DNA of 64,000 nt, from assembly GCF_001988955.1 (NCBI RefSeq), contig NZ_CP014263.1:1550001-1614000 (forward strand), given 5' to 3'. The position numbers and the translations under genes are program-made. Below are positions 25,616 through 33,934 of this stretch, piece by piece. Each line of letters begins with the position of its first letter. Position 1 is the stretch's first letter. Below the pieces are notes generated by a model, which was not told where the DNA came from, did no database searches, and saw nothing but the letters and a program-made list of their open reading frames with translations. Source of the DNA: Spirosoma montaniterrae (lineage in GTDB: Bacteria; Bacteroidota; Bacteroidia; Cytophagales; Spirosomataceae).

Positions 25616-26887
25616 ATGAATCGCAGGGAGTTTCTGAAAACCAGCGGGGGAGGAGTACTCGGCCTGACACTCCTTCCCGGCCCGGCCCGCAAGGTGGCAC
25701 CGAGCGACCGGCTGCGCGTGGCACACGTTGGCCTGAACGGCATGGGAACCAATCACCTCAACTGGTTCGCCAACTTGCCCGACGTTGAGGTCGTGGGCCT
25801 GTGCGACGTTGATGAAACCCATCTCAACAAGGCATTGGGCGCACTGCAAAAACTCCAGCCCAACACAACCGCCAAAACCTACGCCGATTTCCGCTACCTG
25901 CTCGACCGTCCCGACATCGACGCCATTACCTGCGCTACCCCCGACCATTGGCACGCCCAAATCGCTATCATGGCGTTTCAGGCCGGGAAAGACGTATACG
26001 GCGAAAAACCACTGTCGTACAGTGTGCGCGAGGGGCAACAGATGCTGAAAGCACTTAACCGCTACGGTCGTATTTTTCAGTTAGGTACGCAGATTCACGC
26101 GGGCGAGAACTATCACCGCGTGGCCGAAATCATACAGGCCGGAGCCATTGGCAGGGTGCATACAGTACGACTCTGGAAAACGGGGTTCCCACCGGTGCTT
26201 GGCCCGGCCAATTACCAGACGCCCCCAACCGCGCTTAACTGGGAGATGTGGCAGGGACCCGCGCCCGCGTCGGCCTACACGCCCGAACGCTGCCACGTCA
26301 ATTACCGCTATTTCCTCGATTATTCGGGTGGGGTGTTTCAGGATTTCTGGTGCCACATTGCCGACATTGTCTGGTGGTCGATTAACCCAACCGGTTTGCG
26401 GAGTATCCGGGCGAAGGGAGAAGCCCCCGAAGGTATTGCCGACGCCCCCAAATGGATTGATGTAGACTACGAATTCGACGGGCTGAACCTGCACTGGACC
26501 AGCACGCCACCCAACGTGCCGGGAGCCGCTAAACGACACATCGGCGCGTATTTCGAGGGCGATAAAGGCACATTGCTATGCGATTACAACACCCGCGAAA
26601 TCACCATCAACGGGGTTGTAATGACCGACGTGCCGACAGTGCCGATCACGCTCGAACGGTCGCCGGGGCATCAGCAGAATTTTGTCAATGCCGTAAAGTC
26701 GCGGCAGCAGCCCCAATCGAATCTGGCCTATGTTCGGCAAATGACCTTGCCCATGCACCTCGGCCTGATTGCCTGGCGACTCGGCGAACCCCTTGAATGG
26801 AACCCCCGCAAAGAGAAATTCCGGCACAACCGGGCGGCCAATGCGTTGCTATCGCGCCCGTATCGGGAAGGCTGGAAGTTAATCTGA
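25616..26887 (+). CDS. Gfo/Idh/MocA family oxidoreductase with Tat-type signal
   Basis: Predicted NAD(P)-dependent oxidoreductase of 423 residues acting on sugars or sugar derivatives. The start MNRREFLKTSGGG is a Tat twin-arginine signal, so the enzyme is likely exported folded with its cofactor. The Rossmann motif is VAHVGLNGMG (35-44), followed by the family motif GEKPLSYS (129-136). The C-terminal half is the beta-sheet substrate domain (FQDFWCHIADIVWWSINPTG). Tat-exported Gfo/Idh proteins are common in Bacteroidota next to sugar-processing genes, but none is adjacent here. It is 52 bp downstream of the SulP gene. Confidence 0.92.
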   Translation: MNRREFLKTSGGGVLGLTLLPGPARKVAPSDRLRVAHVGLNGMGTNHLNWFANLPDVEVVGLCDVDETHLNKALGALQKLQPNTTAKTYADFRYLLDRPDIDAITCATPDHWHAQIAIMAFQAGKDVYGEKPLSYSVREGQQMLKALNRYGRIFQLGTQIHAGENYHRVAEIIQAGAIGRVHTVRLWKTGFPPVLGPANYQTPPTALNWEMWQGPAPASAYTPERCHVNYRYFLDYSGGVFQDFWCHIADIVWWSINPTGLRSIRAKGEAPEGIADAPKWIDVDYEFDGLNLHWTSTPPNVPGAAKRHIGAYFEGDKGTLLCDYNTREITINGVVMTDVPTVPITLERSPGHQQNFVNAVKSRQQPQSNLAYVRQMTLPMHLGLIAWRLGEPLEWNPRKEKFRHNRAANALLSRPYREGWKLI

Positions 26888-26904
26888 GCAATCCGAACCG
26901 ACGT

Positions 26905-28122
26905 TTAGACGACTTCGGTACGCATCAGTGCCCGTTGCCGAACGGGTTGCAGGTTTACGATACAGCGAATGAGCAGCGTAAGCGGAAACAGCACGTCGAC
27001 CCCGCCCGGCACGGTCGATAGCACCATGCCCACCAAAATCAGCACCGCCGTAATGCCAAAATAAGCTGTTCGTCGGCGGGCCGTGGTGTTGCGGCTCGTG
27101 GCCCAGAATACGAGCGGCAGATGAAACGGGGCCAGCCACAGCAGCGTTGGGTTCCAGGCCGTTACGCCGTGGTCGGTGCCAATCCAGAGCAGCAGCAGAA
27201 ACCAGCCCCAGAAACCTACTACGCTAAACAGCAGCCGGTCGAGCCAGCGGTCGACGCGGCCCCGCTGATACCGGCGGGCGGTGAAGAGGGCAACAACGAT
27301 ACCCAGCAGCGCAAACACGACTTCAGGGTCGAAGATAAACGGCACCTGCTTTCTGAATATTTTCTGAGCCTCGAACAGCGTCGCCGAACGCGTCACAACC
27401 GGAGCCGTTAGCCCACCCGGTTGTTTGACCACCGCAGCCGCCAGATTGTCATAGACGTTGTTGGGCAGATACATCGATTCCCAATTGCTGGTCATTGCAT
27501 CGGCAGGGCGACCGATTGCCAGGTTCATACCGAGTTGCGCCCAGGGTTTCTCCCCTAAATAATCGTTCATCCAGGCCCGGTACGATTTGGTGGGCTGTTG
27601 CGGAGCGCGGAATTGCAGACTGTCGCCACAGGCTTGTGCGATCATATCGCGGGGGCGAGTAGCGCAGTTGTCGTAGTAGAAACGGTAGCGGTACTCGCGG
27701 TTTTCGGGTCGGTTATTTTCTTCCAGTGCCGCAAACAGCCGCTGTTTTTGAGGGAGCGAGAGATTCAGCACCTGTTCGCGGACGCTCCGGTTGTTCTGCT
27801 GGTAATAATAGAGTACCTGATACAGACTATGTGCCGACAAGCGATAGGGCAGCGTGCCACGCAGAAATTTGACAATAAAATTGTCGGCGTTGTAATCGAA
27901 GCCGCCATAGCTATAGTTGCGGTCGAGACCCTGAACGGGGTCAAAGATGCGGATTTCGGTATGCCCAAAAGCCGACGAAATATCATCGCTGCCGGGGCCG
28001 TAAGTAATCAGGCTAACCTGCACTGACGGAGAGAGCGGCTGGGCCTGGGCAGAGTGAAACGTGAAAAGAGAAAAATAAAAAATGAGCAGCCAGTGCCAGC
28101 TACTCGGCTTCGTCTTCGTCAT
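26905..28122 (-). CDS. DUF4105 (Lnb N-terminal periplasmic) membrane protein
   Basis: A 405-residue protein with a signal-like N-terminal segment (WHWLLIFYFSLFTFHSAQAQ), a periplasmic DUF4105 domain (about 28-220, with SSAFGHTEIRIFDP and YDNCATRPRDMI) and a C-terminal block of about five transmembrane helices. The conserved His, Asp, Asn and Cys of the first domain resemble an NlpC/P60-like catalytic site; Lnb proteins are linked to sugar release in other bacteria, but function here is unknown. The ATG at 28122 lies inside the end of rsmI (23-bp overlap), so it is translationally coupled to it. Confidence 0.8.
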   Translation of the reverse strand: MTKTKPSSWHWLLIFYFSLFTFHSAQAQPLSPSVQVSLITYGPGSDDISSAFGHTEIRIFDPVQGLDRNYSYGGFDYNADNFIVKFLRGTLPYRLSAHSLYQVLYYYQQNNRSVREQVLNLSLPQKQRLFAALEENNRPENREYRYRFYYDNCATRPRDMIAQACGDSLQFRAPQQPTKSYRAWMNDYLGEKPWAQLGMNLAIGRPADAMTSNWESMYLPNNVYDNLAAAVVKQPGGLTAPVVTRSATLFEAQKIFRKQVPFIFDPEVVFALLGIVVALFTARRYQRGRVDRWLDRLLFSVVGFWGWFLLLLWIGTDHGVTAWNPTLLWLAPFHLPLVFWATSRNTTARRRTAYFGITAVLILVGMVLSTVPGGVDVLFPLTLLIRCIVNLQPVRQRALMRTEVV

Positions 28123-28822
28123 CGCGGTCGTATTTCTTTCGTTTCTCTTTGCTGGGTTCGTTGCCCTGCACGCATACCACCAGTTCACCTTTCACGGGCT
28201 TTTCACTAAAATAAGCCACCAGTTCGGTCAACGTGCCGCGCCGATTTTCTTCAAACAGCTTGGTCAGCTCACGCGACACGCTGGCGGGCCGGTCGGGGCC
28301 AAACACGGTGGCAAATTGCGTCAACGTTTTCAGCAGCCGGTGGGGCGATTCATAAAACACCATTGTCCGTTCTTCGTCGGCCAGTTCGGCCAAACGCGTT
28401 TGGCGGCCTTTTTTGTGCGGCAGAAACCCCTCGAACGTAAAGCGGTCGCTGGGGAGGCCGGAGTTGACCAACGCAGGAACAAAGGCTGTTGGCCCCGGCA
28501 AACACTCGACCGGGATTTCGGCCTGCGTGCAGGCCCGCACCAGCAAAAAGCCGGGGTCTGAAATACCGGGCGTACCGGCATCCGACACCAGCGCAAAGGT
28601 TTTTCCTTCTTTCAGTTGCGTCACCAACCGTTGCACGGTCTGGTGCTCGTTGAAGATATGGTAACTATGCAGCGGTTTACTGATACCCAGATGCCGAAGA
28701 AGTACGCCTGACGTACGCGTATCTTCGGCCAGGACGGCATCTACGGTTTTCAGCACGTTGATAGCGCGCAGGGTTATATCGTCAAGATTACCGATGGGCG
28801 TCGGCACGAGGTAGAGTTTCAT
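28100..28822 (-). CDS. rsmI: 16S rRNA (cytidine-1402-2'-O)-methyltransferase
   Basis: RsmI adds the 2'-O-methyl group to C1402 in the ribosomal P site. The 240 residues show the tetrapyrrole-methylase fold signatures: [18 protein letters not shown] at the N-terminus, [16 protein letters not shown], and [15 protein letters not shown]. The second domain includes [12 protein letters not shown] and [14 protein letters not shown]. The C-terminus is a Lys/Glu/Asp-rich tail ([16 protein letters not shown]). Its start overlaps the stop of the pterin dehydratase (ATGA) and its end overlaps the DUF4105 gene, giving a three-gene leftward operon. Confidence 0.95.
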   Translation of the reverse strand: MKLYLVPTPIGNLDDITLRAINVLKTVDAVLAEDTRTSGVLLRHLGISKPLHSYHIFNEHQTVQRLVTQLKEGKTFALVSDAGTPGISDPGFLLVRACTQAEIPVECLPGPTAFVPALVNSGLPSDRFTFEGFLPHKKGRQTRLAELADEERTMVFYESPHRLLKTLTQFATVFGPDRPASVSRELTKLFEENRRGTLTELVAYFSEKPVKGELVVCVQGNEPSKEKRKKYDRDDEDEAE

Positions 28823-29058
28823 TCACTCTTTACAAGTTCATCAATTGAAGCAGCTAATTTACGGTCTTTTTCTGTCACAATGTTGCCCGCATCGTGAGTC
28901 TGTAGTTTTATCGTTACCTGATTATAGACGTTCGACCACCAGGGATGGTGATCCATTTTTTCGGCCAGCAGTGCCACGCGGGTCATGAACGCAAAAGCCT
29001 CCTGAAAGTCGGAAAACGTGAAGTTTCGGGTTAGCTGATTATCTTCTTCCTGCCACAT
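28819..29058 (-). CDS. 4a-hydroxytetrahydrobiopterin dehydratase (pterin-4-alpha-carbinolamine dehydratase)
   Basis: Small cytosolic enzyme of 79 residues that dehydrates 4a-hydroxytetrahydropterin after aromatic amino acid hydroxylation; some homologues instead act in molybdopterin or folate metabolism. The active-site block is complete: [18 protein letters not shown] (His-His-Pro, Trp) followed by [12 protein letters not shown]. It is shorter than enterobacterial or mammalian forms but is normal for Bacteroidota. First gene of the operon with rsmI and DUF4105. Confidence 0.92.
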   Translation of the reverse strand: MWQEEDNQLTRNFTFSDFQEAFAFMTRVALLAEKMDHHPWWSNVYNQVTIKLQTHDAGNIVTEKDRKLAASIDELVKSE

Positions 29059-29151
29059 TGTGCGTTAGTGATTTATCTTCGTATACAACCTTATTACCGG
29101 ACCGGGAGTTTGTTCAGTGTAGAAATACTACTGTCCGCAACCACCAACTGC

Positions 29152-31089
29152 ATGAAAACCATTTTCGCTGCTATTCCGTTTCTGATTGCTGTAACCTGTC
29201 GGCAGGCTCCTTCGCAAACCACCAATGCCCCAGACACCCAGCCTTCACAAAATCCGCCTTCGGCCCGGTCGGGGGCGGTTTCCCGGCTGGGCATCCGGCT
29301 ACTGACGACTTACACGCCCGAACCGAAGCGGCAATTTAACCCCGGTCAGTTTGGCCTGAATAGCTACTTTTCGCCCAATTACCGGTTCTCGGTCGATTTT
29401 GCGGCTACCGGCACACCGGCCCAACGGCGGGCGCAGGGCGTAAACCTGTTCAATATGTGGGCCGTAAGCGAAGCCGACAAGCCCCGTCTGCCGCTGGGCG
29501 ACGGGTTGTATTACGTTTCGGAGAGCGGGCTGCACGGCGAACTCGAAGGCGCGGGGTATTACGAAAGTAGTTTACAGCAGTACTACACTAAAATCTGGCA
29601 AAGCTGCCCGGCGGCTGGCTACGGCAACGAAGCGGGCGTTCGGCACCTGATATTCAATATCGAAACGGGTAATCTATGGTCGAAAGATTTTTACGGCGGA
29701 CCAAAATATCCCAGTTGGAACGACGCCAGGAACCGGCGTATCCTGTGCGAATCGGACGGGCAAACCCGAACCCTTGAGCAACTTCACAATTCGGGTCTGT
29801 GGGAACGCGAAATGGTGGTTCGGCGTACCAACCGGCTGGTGCTGCTGATGCAGGTGGCGAAGGAGAAAGGCAAGCCCGGCACACTCGTCAGCTATGGGGC
29901 CAGCCTGTATCAGGGTCGCCCGCGCATGGACTTCGCCAACCGCAACAACGTGTTTCAGGACGGGCAGGCCGACGTTACAAAAATTGGTGGTAACGCGCAG
30001 GGATTCATTGCGTTACGTAAACCCGGCGGTGGCACCGGCACCTACCGCATCACCGGCTCGCAGTGGGATTACGAAGACGTAATGCTGGGGTATTATTACC
30101 TGTTCAATTTCGATATTGGCCGAGCCGATTACAACGACATTTGGGTGAACCACAAACCGGGCACGCAAACGTACCCCTATCTCTGGGGCCGAATCAAGCC
30201 CATTCACATTGTGGCCGACGAGAAGGGTTACTGGCAGTTGAACCGGCGTCTGATGCAACTCCGGCAGGGAAAATACCGCCCTACGATACGCATGATGGAA
30301 CCGGTGTACGAGGGGAATACGGGCGGCTACGTCGATGGCACCATTCTGCCCAACGGCGATGGCGAAGCGGCCCGCGTACCATTTCCCGACTTGCAAAACG
30401 CGTGGAAAGAGTACGATCAGTCGGGGCGCGTAGTGTACGAGGAAACGCCGAAAGTATGGCAACCGCCCTATCTGTGGTACAGCCGCTACGTGGTGCATCG
30501 GTTTCTGGAAGGCGATACCCCCGGCGCAGGTTTCCACGTGTTCCCGAACGACCCGCGTTTGGTTCGGCGCGACCCCGCTACTGTGCCGGGGTTCAACCAT
30601 CATCTGCACGCCTACTCGTCGCTGTTTCAGGCGCGTCACGACATGCAGCCGTATGAAAAATTTTATGCCGGTTCTACGCTGGTCGAAGACCCTGACGTGC
30701 AACTGAACGGCTCTGGCCCGTTTCAAACGTACAACGGTACGCAGGCGTACAATTACGATGATGGCAAGCAGAATCCGCCCAAACCAGCCTACATGCTGCG
30801 CTACAAACCCACCGCTACGGGCTGGCAGGTCGTGGTGGTGGGCGGCATGAATCAAAACTGGAACGAGCAACGCACCGACGTTCTTCGCGTACCGGGCAAC
30901 GGGCTGAATGGCAACGTGTTTCGGGTGACGCTACGCGGACCGTCGGCCCACGTTTTCTCGTTTACGGTTGCCAAAACCGATCAGAAACAGGTGTACCAAA
31001 GCAGCGGATCAGCTACCGGTGGTCGCACCGCTGCCATACCCGACGTACCGGGCTATGCAGGGCAGGTAATTGGAATGCCGGAACGGTAG
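29152..31089 (+). CDS. Large secreted lipoprotein of unknown function
   Basis: A 645-residue protein. The ATG at 29152 gives a lipoprotein signal (AIPFLIAVTCRQAPS, Cys near 16); the frame upstream adds 28 residues with no signal and overlaps the divergent promoter region. After a Pro/Ser/Gln-rich linker, the body is rich in Tyr, Trp and Gly (GYYYLFNFDIGRADYNDIW; YLWGRIKPIHIVADEKGYW), which suggests a carbohydrate-active or carbohydrate-binding fold. The last ~100 residues look like a beta-sandwich (WQVVVVGGMNQNWNEQRTDV; NVFRVTLRGPSAHVFSF). I do not recognise a catalytic motif. No cognate SusCD is adjacent. Confidence 0.68.
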   Translation: MKTIFAAIPFLIAVTCRQAPSQTTNAPDTQPSQNPPSARSGAVSRLGIRLLTTYTPEPKRQFNPGQFGLNSYFSPNYRFSVDFAATGTPAQRRAQGVNLFNMWAVSEADKPRLPLGDGLYYVSESGLHGELEGAGYYESSLQQYYTKIWQSCPAAGYGNEAGVRHLIFNIETGNLWSKDFYGGPKYPSWNDARNRRILCESDGQTRTLEQLHNSGLWEREMVVRRTNRLVLLMQVAKEKGKPGTLVSYGASLYQGRPRMDFANRNNVFQDGQADVTKIGGNAQGFIALRKPGGGTGTYRITGSQWDYEDVMLGYYYLFNFDIGRADYNDIWVNHKPGTQTYPYLWGRIKPIHIVADEKGYWQLNRRLMQLRQGKYRPTIRMMEPVYEGNTGGYVDGTILPNGDGEAARVPFPDLQNAWKEYDQSGRVVYEETPKVWQPPYLWYSRYVVHRFLEGDTPGAGFHVFPNDPRLVRRDPATVPGFNHHLHAYSSLFQARHDMQPYEKFYAGSTLVEDPDVQLNGSGPFQTYNGTQAYNYDDGKQNPPKPAYMLRYKPTATGWQVVVVGGMNQNWNEQRTDVLRVPGNGLNGNVFRVTLRGPSAHVFSFTVAKTDQKQVYQSSGSATGGRTAAIPDVPGYAGQVIGMPER

Positions 31090-31127
31090 ACGTGATAACT
31101 CAGAAGTGGCTACTGATAAGCTCATAA

Positions 31128-31159
31128 TAAAAAATCCAGCAAGTTAACTTGCTGGATTT
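31128..31159 (-). terminator. Intrinsic terminator of the tRNA-Ser operon
   Basis: A 14-bp perfect palindromic stem around GTTAAC (AAATCCAGCAAGTT / AACTTGCTGGATTT), followed leftward by a run of T on the - strand (A at 31127-31134 on +). It lies 11 bp downstream of the tRNA-Ser(CGA) 3' end. A shorter T-run on the other side means it could also stop the rightward lipoprotein gene. Confidence 0.85.
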
Positions 31160-31169
31160 CAACGCTTTG

Positions 31170-31256
31170 CAGAGAGCGAGGGATTCGAACCCCCGGTACC
31201 CTTGCGAGTACTTCTGATTTCGAATCAGACCCGTTCGACCACTCCGGCAGCTCTCT
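31170..31256 (-). tRNA. tRNA-Ser (anticodon CGA)
   Basis: An 87-nt class II tRNA read on the - strand. The acceptor arms AGAGAGC / GCTCTCT pair, the anticodon stem TCTGA / TCAGA encloses TTCGAAA with anticodon CGA, a long variable arm follows, and the T-arm carries GGTTCGAATCC. Discriminator G; CCA is not encoded. It reads UCG codons. Confidence 0.95.
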
Positions 31257-31282
31257 ATATAGGTCACGTCACGCTGTAATGG

Positions 31283-31369
31283 CAGAGAGGAAGAGATTCG
31301 AACTCTCGATGCGGTTACCCGCATACACACTTTCCAGGCGTGCTCCTTCAACCACTCGGACACCTCTCT
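31283..31369 (-). tRNA. tRNA-Ser (anticodon GGA)
   Basis: An 87-nt class II tRNA on the - strand. Acceptor arms AGAGAGG / CCTCTCT pair; the anticodon stem CACGC / GTGTG encloses CTGGAAA with anticodon GGA; a long variable arm (TATGCGGGTAACCGCATC) forms its own stem; the T-arm is AGTTCGAATCT. Discriminator G. It reads UCU/UCC and is first in a two-tRNA operon with tRNA-Ser(CGA), 26 bp apart. Confidence 0.95.
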
Positions 31370-31385
31370 GTGTCATTTGGGAGTG

Positions 31386-31416
31386 CAAAGATAAGGTTTT
31401 ACTGGATTCAACGCAA
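31386..31416 (-). promoter_or_regulatory. Promoter of the tRNA-Ser operon (Bacteroidetes type)
   Basis: On the - strand, TTG (31416-31414), 20 bp, then TATCTTTG (31393-31386), matching the Bacteroidetes -33 TTG / -7 TAnnTTTG consensus. It sits 16 bp upstream of the tRNA-Ser(GGA) 5' end, as expected for a stable RNA promoter. Confidence 0.75.
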
Positions 31417-31446
31417 GATTCGCTCCCGAAAAATTTACGTCGGGTT

Positions 31447-31507
31447 ACCTTATTCGCTCATTTCGCCCGCCAGTGGCGTAGCCAGCAACGTGCGTAAGTG
31501 GTTGGTG
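31447..31507. repeat. 61-bp direct repeat, left copy (duplicated 3' end of ansA)
   Basis: Identical over 61 bases to 33874-33934, where the same sequence is the last 19 codons, stop codon and 3 following bases of the asparaginase gene. Bases outside the 61 differ at once on both sides. The two copies are in direct orientation, 2427 bp apart, and bound the islet that holds the beta-helix protein gene. The left copy lies 77 bp from the tRNA-Ser operon. Confidence 0.95.
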
Positions 31508-32037
31508 AATAGCCTTAATTAGTTAGTTCACGAGCTACCCTGCCACTTCGTTTGTGGTCGCAGGTGATGATAGGCTTTGCCGGGAATGACCTCGCTATGG
31601 GCGGTGCCAAGTGTCGACGGTAAGCTTTATATTTACGTCAAGCTGGGCAGAGGGCTTGCCTTTGCTGGTAACGGGTGAGCTGCTTACCGACTAATATGGT
31701 CCGACATTTAGGTAAAGAAATCAGACAATTGGGGTTCATGTGTAGCATTTAACACGCAGGACGGCAATACGATACAGGGTACTGTCAGTCCATTCAATCA
31801 GAAGACCAGCACGTTTGCAGGTAAAGATCACAATTATACAATTATTACATACCCGTGTTTGGGATGCCGCCCGGTCGGGCCGTTACGATTTTCGTACTGA
31901 CCATCTTAGTCACCGACACCGGGTAGCCAGGAGATTTGCGTTCTACATTCCTGTGATACTACCGGTAAAGCGGACAATATACCACGCACCCGTTTGTTAA
32001 CCGTTTAATGTGTTTAACCCAAACGAAAACCTCAATT
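31508..32037. other. 530-bp region without an intact gene; possible decayed coding sequence
   Basis: No frame is open over its length and no RNA gene is recognised. Short coding-like runs are visible on the + strand in different frames, for example FAGNDLAMGGAKCR near 31570-31615, WAEGLPLLVTGELLTD near 31645-31695, then NTQDGNTIQGTVSPFNQK and TFAGKDHNYTIITY near 31750-31850, separated by stops or frame changes. This could be a broken secreted-protein gene brought in with the islet. No integrase or transposase remnant is recognised. Confidence 0.4.
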
Positions 32038-33813
32038 ATGCTTTTACGAACATTCATGTTTCTACTGGTATCGGCGTCGGCATTGGCGCAAACCACGCTA
32101 CCGTTAAGTATGACTACGCTCCAAAACGGAGCGGCAACAATTCGGGAGGGCAAAACAGGATCATCACGGACACTGGTGACGACCTACACAGTTTCACAGC
32201 TTCGCAGTCTACGCCTGTCAAAAAACGCTGCTTTGCCAACCATTGTTGAAACAACTGACTTTGGCGGGGGACGCTGGCGATATGACCCGGCAGATACATC
32301 AACCCCCGACAACACCGGCACATGCATTGTTACCGCTAACGGTGGACGATTTAAGCGACAGTACTTTCGCTCGATAGATGTGGGTTGGTTTATTAGCCCC
32401 GGTGCTACCGATCATAGGTCGGCCCTGCAAGCAGCATTCAAGGTGGCAAAAACTGAAAAAGCCTTAGTGTATGATACGGGCATGATGACCTACAACATCA
32501 AAGGGCCGATTGTTGTTAACGGCGATGGCATTGCAGGCATTGCCCTGAACGGTACGATTTCTTGTCAGGGGGCAGGCTATACGGCCTTAACGTTCACCGG
32601 GCCGCTGCGTATGCGCACCTTTCGGATTGACTTGGAGGGCAATAACAACGCACTAAATGGAATAGATATTCAGTTTGCGCTCATTACCGAGTTTGACAAC
32701 ATCCGTGTTCACGCCTGTAATGGTTTCGGCCTACGTATTGGACGCACCTATGACAGCATTTATAAGAATATTTCGGTTGAGTTGTGTGGCAATGCCACTA
32801 ATTATGCCTTCTCGGTTGTAAATGGAGGGGACACCTCCAACATGAGCCATTTTCTACGGCTACAAGTCGAACAGAGCCGCGAAAAAGCTATCTATGTGGC
32901 ACCTGAGACATTGGGCTGTGTGTTTCATAATATTCACTCAGAGCGTCAACGAGTAAGCCGGGCAGGAACTGATACATGGTTTTTGGGGGGCAGCACAGTC
33001 ACGTATGCAAATGTCCGTTTACAAGCTAATACAGAGGGTGTTTTCTCATCGGCCAACGCCATTGCAAGATTTTACGGGACGCACCTGACTGTCAATGACC
33101 TTCGTATTGAAAACAATTGTCCGCTTGTACTTGAAAACTGGGCTGAGGGACTGGCGCAGGTCGTTGTGAATCACATCAACGCGTCGGGCAATGTAAGCCG
33201 GGCAGGTAAGGGTGAGGTTTTGATTGATAAGGGGTACATAACCACCCTATTAGGGGCTACCAATCGTTTCTATCTGCGTGACGTAACGATTAATTCTGTA
33301 GTCGTAGGCTCGGCTCCGAACGAGAACTTCCCTCTGACGCTCACGCGCTGCTGGGTGAAAAATTTGTCGAGTGCGGGGGAGCTATCGTATCTGAAAGCCA
33401 CTGACTCACAAATTGACGCAGGCGACTTTCCGAAGGGGGCCTGCTGGCTAATTAATTCCAAATTTTCGTTTGGCACTGAAACAGCCGGGTATAGACGCAT
33501 CTATGCGAACAATAGTACGCTCGTGGGTAATTTGACGACCGACGCGGGCTACGTCGAGCTAAGCAACAATTCGAGTGTTGTGGGCAACCTGACTTGCGGT
33601 TTTGCTCGGGCAATCATCTTCGATGCATCCTCTTACGTGACTGGAGTGGTCAAGAACTATGGCCCCCCTGAATCAAGCACGTATTCGGGCGGGTTTTCGG
33701 TTGGCAGACGTACTTTCAATCCAGCCCCAACGGCAACAGGCGTACAGTACTGGGTTTGCACAGTTCCCGGCGTGAAGGGTCAACCGGGCACATGGACACC
33801 AATTTCAAATTAA
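32038..33813 (+). CDS. Secreted right-handed beta-helix protein resembling phage tailspike/tail-fibre proteins
   Basis: A 591-residue protein with a signal peptide (LLRTFMFLLVSASALAQ). The ATG at 32038 is preferred over the in-frame ATG at 32008 because it starts the signal peptide. Residues about 80-100 (YDPADTSTPDNTGTCIV, then GGRFKRQY) resemble the head-binding/neck region of phage tail-fibre and tailspike proteins. The body (about 120-480) is a pectate-lyase/GH28-like parallel beta-helix with repeated short strands (LITEFDNIRVHACNGFGLRI). A late portion (TLVGNLTTDAGYVELSNNSS) continues the helix, and the end (YWVCTVPGVKGQPGTW) is again tail-fibre-like. It is alone in a duplication-bounded islet and is richer in A/T than its neighbours. 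Enzymatic activity is not evident. Confidence 0.7.
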   Translation: MLLRTFMFLLVSASALAQTTLPLSMTTLQNGAATIREGKTGSSRTLVTTYTVSQLRSLRLSKNAALPTIVETTDFGGGRWRYDPADTSTPDNTGTCIVTANGGRFKRQYFRSIDVGWFISPGATDHRSALQAAFKVAKTEKALVYDTGMMTYNIKGPIVVNGDGIAGIALNGTISCQGAGYTALTFTGPLRMRTFRIDLEGNNNALNGIDIQFALITEFDNIRVHACNGFGLRIGRTYDSIYKNISVELCGNATNYAFSVVNGGDTSNMSHFLRLQVEQSREKAIYVAPETLGCVFHNIHSERQRVSRAGTDTWFLGGSTVTYANVRLQANTEGVFSSANAIARFYGTHLTVNDLRIENNCPLVLENWAEGLAQVVVNHINASGNVSRAGKGEVLIDKGYITTLLGATNRFYLRDVTINSVVVGSAPNENFPLTLTRCWVKNLSSAGELSYLKATDSQIDAGDFPKGACWLINSKFSFGTETAGYRRIYANNSTLVGNLTTDAGYVELSNNSSVVGNLTCGFARAIIFDASSYVTGVVKNYGPPESSTYSGGFSVGRRTFNPAPTATGVQYWVCTVPGVKGQPGTWTPISN

Positions 33814-33873
33814 CTGTATGATGGGGATACGCTTCAATTCGCGCAATAGTACAGTAAGTAAATGACGCTTTTC

Positions 33874-33934
33874 ACCTTATTCGCTCATTTCGCCCGCCAG
33901 TGGCGTAGCCAGCAACGTGCGTAAGTGGTTGGTG
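33874..33934. repeat. 61-bp direct repeat, right copy (3' end of ansA)
   Basis: Exact second copy of 31447-31507. It contains the authentic end of the intact asparaginase gene, so the copy near the tRNA genes is the displaced one. It marks the right boundary of the islet. Confidence 0.95.

Noticed and set aside
28819..29058. Truncated pterin dehydratase
   Set aside because: Shorter than enterobacterial forms, but all active-site residues are present and this is the normal length in Bacteroidota.
31447..31507. A small gene or tRNA-derived attachment site at the left 61-bp repeat
   Set aside because: The sequence is the ansA 3' end, not tRNA sequence, and it has no start codon in the ansA frame.
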